Below, piece by piece: positions 60,564 to 64,000 of a stretch of 64,000 bases of DNA; the first letter of the stretch is position 1, and each line of letters opens with the position of its first letter. The notes beneath the pieces were generated by a model. The model saw nothing but the letters and a program-made list of their open reading frames with translations, searched no databases and was not told where the DNA came from. The stretch is taken from contig CAYFKJ010000003.1 in the NCBI GenBank assembly GCA_964343605.1, positions 595,141-659,140 on the forward strand. The letters run 5' to 3'. The position numbers were made by a program, and so were the translations under genes. This DNA comes from CAYFKJ01 sp964343605. Lineage in GTDB: Bacteria; Pseudomonadota; Alphaproteobacteria; UBA2966.

Positions 60564-61856
60564 CTATAGCAGTTCAATGCGGATCATGCGCGGAGTCTCG
60601 ACAACCGGTTCGAGATTTTCGAACGCCGCCAGCACCCGTTTCATGGCCGCTTCCTGGCCGTCGTGCAGGATCAGCACCACGGGCACGGTTTCGCCGGGAG
60701 CGCGGCCGCGCTGCAGCACCGATTCGATGGAAACGCCTTCGTCGCGCAATATGGCCGCGATGTCCGCCATGACGCCGGGCTGGTCGATTACCATGAGGCG
60801 CACGTAAACCGGCCCGACGTGGTCGTCCATCGGTAGGGTGGGACGCTCGTGCATGTCGTCCGTGGCCACCGCGAAGGCGGGCATGCTCAACCCCCGGGCG
60901 ATATCGACAAGGTCGGCCGCGACGGCCGAAGCCGTCGGCCCGGCGCCGGCGCCGCGCCCCTCGAACACCGTGCGGTCGACGAAATCGCCGTCCGCGACGA
61001 CGGCGTTGAAGACGCTTTCGACGTGGGCAATAGGGGTATGCAGCGGCACCATGCACGGATGAACTCGCTGCTCGATGCCGCCGTCGACGCCGCGCGAGAT
61101 CGCCAGCAGCTTGATGCGGTATCCGAGCTCGGCGGCATAGGCGATATCCATGGCGCTGACATGCCGGATGCCCTCCACGTGCACCGCGTCGAAGTCCACG
61201 GGGCAGCCGAAGGCCACGCTGGCCAGAATGGCGATCTTATGGGCGGCATCGACGCCGTCGATGTCGAAGCTGGGATCGGCCTCGGCGTAGCCCAGTTGCT
61301 GGGCCTCGTCGAGCACCTCTTCGAAATCGCGCCCGCTTTCCTCCATCTGCGTCAGGATGTAGTTGCAGGTGCCGTTGAGAATGCCGTAAACGCGGCTGAT
61401 CTCGTTGCCGGCAAGTCCTTCCCGCAAGGCTTTGACGATGGGGATGCCACCGGCCACGGCGGCTTCGAATGCCAGCGAGACGCCGGCACCTTCGGCGGCG
61501 GCGGCAAGGGCCGTTCCGTGATGTGCGATCAGCGCCTTGTTGGCGGTCACTACAGACTTGCCCTTGGCGATGGCGGTTTCGACCGCGGCGCGCGCAATGC
61601 CGTCCGATCCGCCGATCAGTTCCACCACAACATCGACGTTCTCGTCCGCCGCCATTTCGCAGGCGTCGTCATACCAGGTGAAACCGGAAAGATCGACGCC
61701 CCGATTGCGGCCGCGGTCGCGGGCCGACACGGCCGTGATCTCGATGGGCCTGCCGCCGCGCCGTGCCAACAAATCGCCGTGCGTTTCAACCAGCTTGAGC
61801 AAGCCCGCGCCAACGGTCCCAAGACCGGCGACGCCGATTTTCAGCGGCGCGCTCAA
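60564..61856 (-). CDS. hom: Homoserine dehydrogenase
   Basis: 430 residues starting at TTG 61856 (overlap with the aminotransferase stop). NAD(P) domain IGVAGLGTVGAGLLKLVETH; conserved VTANKALIAHHG; catalytic region GIPIVKALREGLAGNEISRVYGILNGTCNYILTQM; Lys and Asp of the active site in EADPSFDIDGVDAAHKIAILASVAFG; C-terminal ACT domain from YVRLMVIDQPGVMADIAAILRDEGVSIESVLQ. Makes homoserine for Thr and Met; the ACT domain allows threonine feedback. Confidence 0.96.
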   Translation of the reverse strand: MSAPLKIGVAGLGTVGAGLLKLVETHGDLLARRGGRPIEITAVSARDRGRNRGVDLSGFTWYDDACEMAADENVDVVVELIGGSDGIARAAVETAIAKGKSVVTANKALIAHHGTALAAAAEGAGVSLAFEAAVAGGIPIVKALREGLAGNEISRVYGILNGTCNYILTQMEESGRDFEEVLDEAQQLGYAEADPSFDIDGVDAAHKIAILASVAFGCPVDFDAVHVEGIRHVSAMDIAYAAELGYRIKLLAISRGVDGGIEQRVHPCMVPLHTPIAHVESVFNAVVADGDFVDRTVFEGRGAGAGPTASAVAADLVDIARGLSMPAFAVATDDMHERPTLPMDDHVGPVYVRLMVIDQPGVMADIAAILRDEGVSIESVLQRGRAPGETVPVVLILHDGQEAAMKRVLAAFENLEPVVETPRMIRIELL

Positions 61857-63067
61857 GATGCGATCGCCCGGGATGCTTGCCCCGCCCCTGCCGGATCGGC
61901 CGAAGCAAGAAACTTTTTGATGTTGCGCACCGCCTGACGGATGCGTTGTTCGTTCTCCACGAGCGCGATGCGGACATAGCCCTCACCGTACTCGCCAAAG
62001 CCAATACCCGGCGATACTGCCACCTGGGCCTCCTCCAACAACAATTTTGAAAACTCCAACGATCCCATTTCGGCGAAGGCCTCCGGCAGGGGCGCCCAGG
62101 CGAACATGGTGGCAGGTGGGCTGGGAATTTCCCAACCTGCGGCCTTTAGACTCGAAACCAGGACGTCGCGGCGCGACTGGTAGGTATTTCTCGCTTCATC
62201 AACGCACTCCTGCGGGCCGTTCAGGGCCGCCGTCGCCGCTACCTGGATTGGCGTGAACGCGCCGTAGTCGAGGTAGGATTTGATCCGCGCCAAGGCCTGG
62301 ATCAGCTTGGCGTTGCCGGTCGCGAATCCCATGCGCCAACCCGGCATCGAATAGGTTTTGCTGAGAGAGGTGAACTCGACGGCGATGTCCTTGGCGCCCG
62401 GCACCTGAAGGATGGAAGGCGGCGGCTGGCCGTCGAAGTAGATCTCGGAATAGGCCAGGTCGGACAGGATAAAGATGTCGCGGGAGCGGCAATAGTCGAC
62501 GACCTCCCGGTAGAAATCGAGATCGACCACCTGGGCCGTGGGATTTGAAGGATAGTTCAACACGATGGCCGACGGCGCCGGTACGCTGTGGCGTACGGCG
62601 CGTTCGAGATTTTCGAAGAACTCGTCTCCGGAACCGATCGGCAAGTGGCGGATCACCGCACCGGCAATGATGAAGCCGTAGGCGTGGATGGGGTAGCTGG
62701 GATTGGGCGCCAGAATGACGTCGCCCGGCGCCGTGATGGCCTGGGCGAGGTTGGCGAAGCCCTCCTTTGATCCCAGCGTAACGATGATTTCCCGGTCGGG
62801 GTCGAGATCGACGCCGAAGCGGCGATCGTAATAGGCGGCATAGGCCCGCCTCAAACCCGGGATGCCGCGTGAGGTCGAGTATCGGTGAGAGCGCGGGTCC
62901 TGCACCGTTTCCACGAGTTTCTCGACGATGTGGGCCGGGGTGGGCATGTCGGGATTGCCCATGCCGAAATCGATGATGTCCTCGCCGGCCGCGCGGGCCC
63001 GCGCCTTCATCTCGTTGACCTCGGCGAATACGTAAGGCGGCAGCCGCTTGATGCGATGAAAGTCCAT
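61853..63067 (-). CDS. Class I/II aminotransferase (AlaC/DapL-like)
   Basis: 404 residues from ATG 63067 (GTG 63076 also possible). PLP fold type I: FGMGNPDMPTPAHIVEKLVE, GSKEGFANLAQAITAPGDVILAPNPSYPIHAYGF, NYPSNPTAQVVDLDFY, DLAYSEIYFDGQPPPS and Schiff-base Lys in SLSKTYSMPGWRMGFATGN. The family includes alanine transaminase AlaC and LL-diaminopimelate aminotransferase-like enzymes. The fixed position before hom suggests a role in aspartate-family or alanine metabolism. Overlaps hom by 4 bp. Confidence 0.93.
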   Translation of the reverse strand: MDFHRIKRLPPYVFAEVNEMKARARAAGEDIIDFGMGNPDMPTPAHIVEKLVETVQDPRSHRYSTSRGIPGLRRAYAAYYDRRFGVDLDPDREIIVTLGSKEGFANLAQAITAPGDVILAPNPSYPIHAYGFIIAGAVIRHLPIGSGDEFFENLERAVRHSVPAPSAIVLNYPSNPTAQVVDLDFYREVVDYCRSRDIFILSDLAYSEIYFDGQPPPSILQVPGAKDIAVEFTSLSKTYSMPGWRMGFATGNAKLIQALARIKSYLDYGAFTPIQVAATAALNGPQECVDEARNTYQSRRDVLVSSLKAAGWEIPSPPATMFAWAPLPEAFAEMGSLEFSKLLLEEAQVAVSPGIGFGEYGEGYVRIALVENEQRIRQAVRNIKKFLASADPAGAGQASRAIAS

Positions 63068-63193
63068 CTTCTTCACCAGAACCGGCCGCCGGAACGGCTT
63101 GCCGTGTTGTCGGAATGCGGCCGGATTTGCACGGTCGCGAGTGTCGGGCGTTTAATCGCCCGTCACGGTTCTGAATTCAAGCGCGAATTCAGG

Positions 63194-64000
63194 CTAAAAC
63201 TCCAGAAAGATCTCCGTCCTTCGATTTTCCGCCTCACCCTCGGGCATGTACTCGTAGTAAATGGGCTCTGCGTCGCTTTTGGCTTCGATGCGCAGAACGC
63301 TGGCATCCACGCCATGCCGCATCAGTTCCCGAGCCACCGCATTGGCACGGTCCAGCGAAACCTTGAAATTGGTCATGCGATGCCTGGCGACATTCATGTC
63401 CCGGGTTCGATGGGAAGCATGTCCGACCACCCGGATGACGCCCCGCCCTCCGGCCACGTAGGCCTTGGCGGCCTTTCGGATGCTGGCCTTATCCTTACGA
63501 TTGAGCCTGGAGGAGCCATTGCCGAAATGAACAACAACCTTTTCAAGCTTGGGCGTTTCCGACGCCAGGGAGGCGCCCGGCGTGACGGTCGAACTCGCCG
63601 GCGTCTTGCCCGTCAGCGGATCGTTGTAGGCCTGCAGGACGTTGCTGGCGATGTTGGACTGGACCGACGTCAACGGCGCCGCAACGGGAGCGGCAAACGT
63701 CGAATTGGCAGGCGCCGTCGTCACCGTTGAAGCCGATTGGGCAAGGCTGGTGGCGAAGATCCTGGCCAGTTCGTTCTGACCGGCATTGGGAAAGTTCAAC
63801 GCTGCAACCTGCTGGGGCGTAACGGCCTGCACGGGTGCCGGCGCGACCGGTTGAGGAGCCGCCGGCGACGTCAAGGGCGGCAATGGCGCAGGTGGCGGTG
63901 GAGCGGCTGCCGCAACAGCGGGCTGGGCGGGCGCCGGAGCGACGAGCGGCGGCAGCGGCGCGGGCGGCGGCGCCGGCGCGGCTGCAGCCGGTTGCGGCGC
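63194..64000 (-). CDS. OmpA-like C-terminal domain protein, N-terminus beyond the window
   Basis: At least 268 residues, open to the right edge with no start in view. The visible N-terminal part is Pro/Ala-rich with a repeated unit PAPPPAPLPPL followed by VAPAP or TSPAA. Then QQVAALNFPNAGQNELARIFATSLAQSA and a linker. The C-terminal about 115 residues form an OmpA/MotB-like peptidoglycan-binding domain: LEKVVVHFGNGSSRLNRKDKASIRKAAKAY, RVVGHASHRTRD, DRANAVARELMRHGVDASVLRIEAKSD and AENRRTEIFLEF (the NRRxE motif). Probably an exported envelope protein that links the outer membrane or lipid to peptidoglycan. Confidence 0.85.
   Translation of the reverse strand, partial: APQPAAAAPAPPPAPLPPLVAPAPAQPAVAAAAPPPPAPLPPLTSPAAPQPVAPAPVQAVTPQQVAALNFPNAGQNELARIFATSLAQSASTVTTAPANSTFAAPVAAPLTSVQSNIASNVLQAYNDPLTGKTPASSTVTPGASLASETPKLEKVVVHFGNGSSRLNRKDKASIRKAAKAYVAGGRGVIRVVGHASHRTRDMNVARHRMTNFKVSLDRANAVARELMRHGVDASVLRIEAKSDAEPIYYEYMPEGEAENRRTEIFLEF

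Overview
The window is G+C-rich DNA from a chromosome of an alphaproteobacterium, most likely a Rhodospirillales-type free-living aerobe. The grounds are family-level: an NDUFS4-like complex I subunit beside tRNA-Pro, a two-domain cold-shock protein, DUF2852, a MnhEFG-type antiporter cluster, a form II cox cluster, and the order aminotransferase-hom-glpX-recJ. The species cannot be named from the sequence. I see no insertion sequence, CRISPR array, rRNA or prophage.

Layout. 1-4.4 kb: complex I accessory subunit (cut by the window edge), tRNA-Pro(UGG), a hybrid histidine kinase, a thioesterase, a DUF192 protein and a double cold-shock protein. 4.8-12.4 kb: a tight plus-strand operon for a multisubunit cation/proton antiporter with three NuoL/M/N-like subunits, in the order E-F-G-A'-B-C-D-D-(small)-D. 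12.4-17.4 kb: DUF4149, a PhoD-like lipoprotein, a ChaN-like lipoprotein, an MFS pump, a DsbA-fold isomerase and a SocA/Panacea-like protein. 17.6-28.7 kb: a complete form II 'CO dehydrogenase-like' molybdenum hydroxylase cluster (coxG, S, L, M, D, E, split xdhC/coxF, a MoeA-MocA fusion) that runs directly into a cysteine desulfurase and a SufU-like scaffold.

28.8-30.8 kb: one AT-rich gene, clearly foreign in composition, encoding a GHKL ATPase joined to a PD-(D/E)XK-like nuclease domain. This is the best candidate for an undescribed (probably defence) system. 30.9-36.2 kb: two LysE exporters, a Bcr/CflA pump, ArfB, an LpxR-like lipid A deacylase, an alpha/beta hydrolase and a 56-residue gene. 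36.4-41.3 kb: an envelope glycosylation module (GtrA, FAD oxidoreductase, GT-C transferase, PAP2 protein); the PAP2 gene is frameshifted. 41.4-43.6 kb: small genes, palindromic repeats, and a TetR regulator with near-identical 19-bp palindromes at its own start and before the DUF2852 gene.

43.6-48.3 kb: a six-gene operon for a second succinate dehydrogenase/fumarate reductase-like complex plus a heterodimeric class I fumarase; the flavoprotein lacks the histidine that normally binds FAD covalently. 48.5-52.6 kb: a membrane protein, then an operon of a cupredoxin, a second secreted beta-rich protein and a membrane adenylate/guanylate cyclase. 52.8-56.9 kb: a dehydrogenase, a ThDP enzyme and a PaaZ/BoxD-like aldehyde dehydrogenase. 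57.0-64 kb: an orphan HicB with a well-formed promoter/operator, tRNA-Glu, recJ, glpX, homoserine dehydrogenase, an aminotransferase and the C-terminal part of an OmpA-like protein cut by the right edge.
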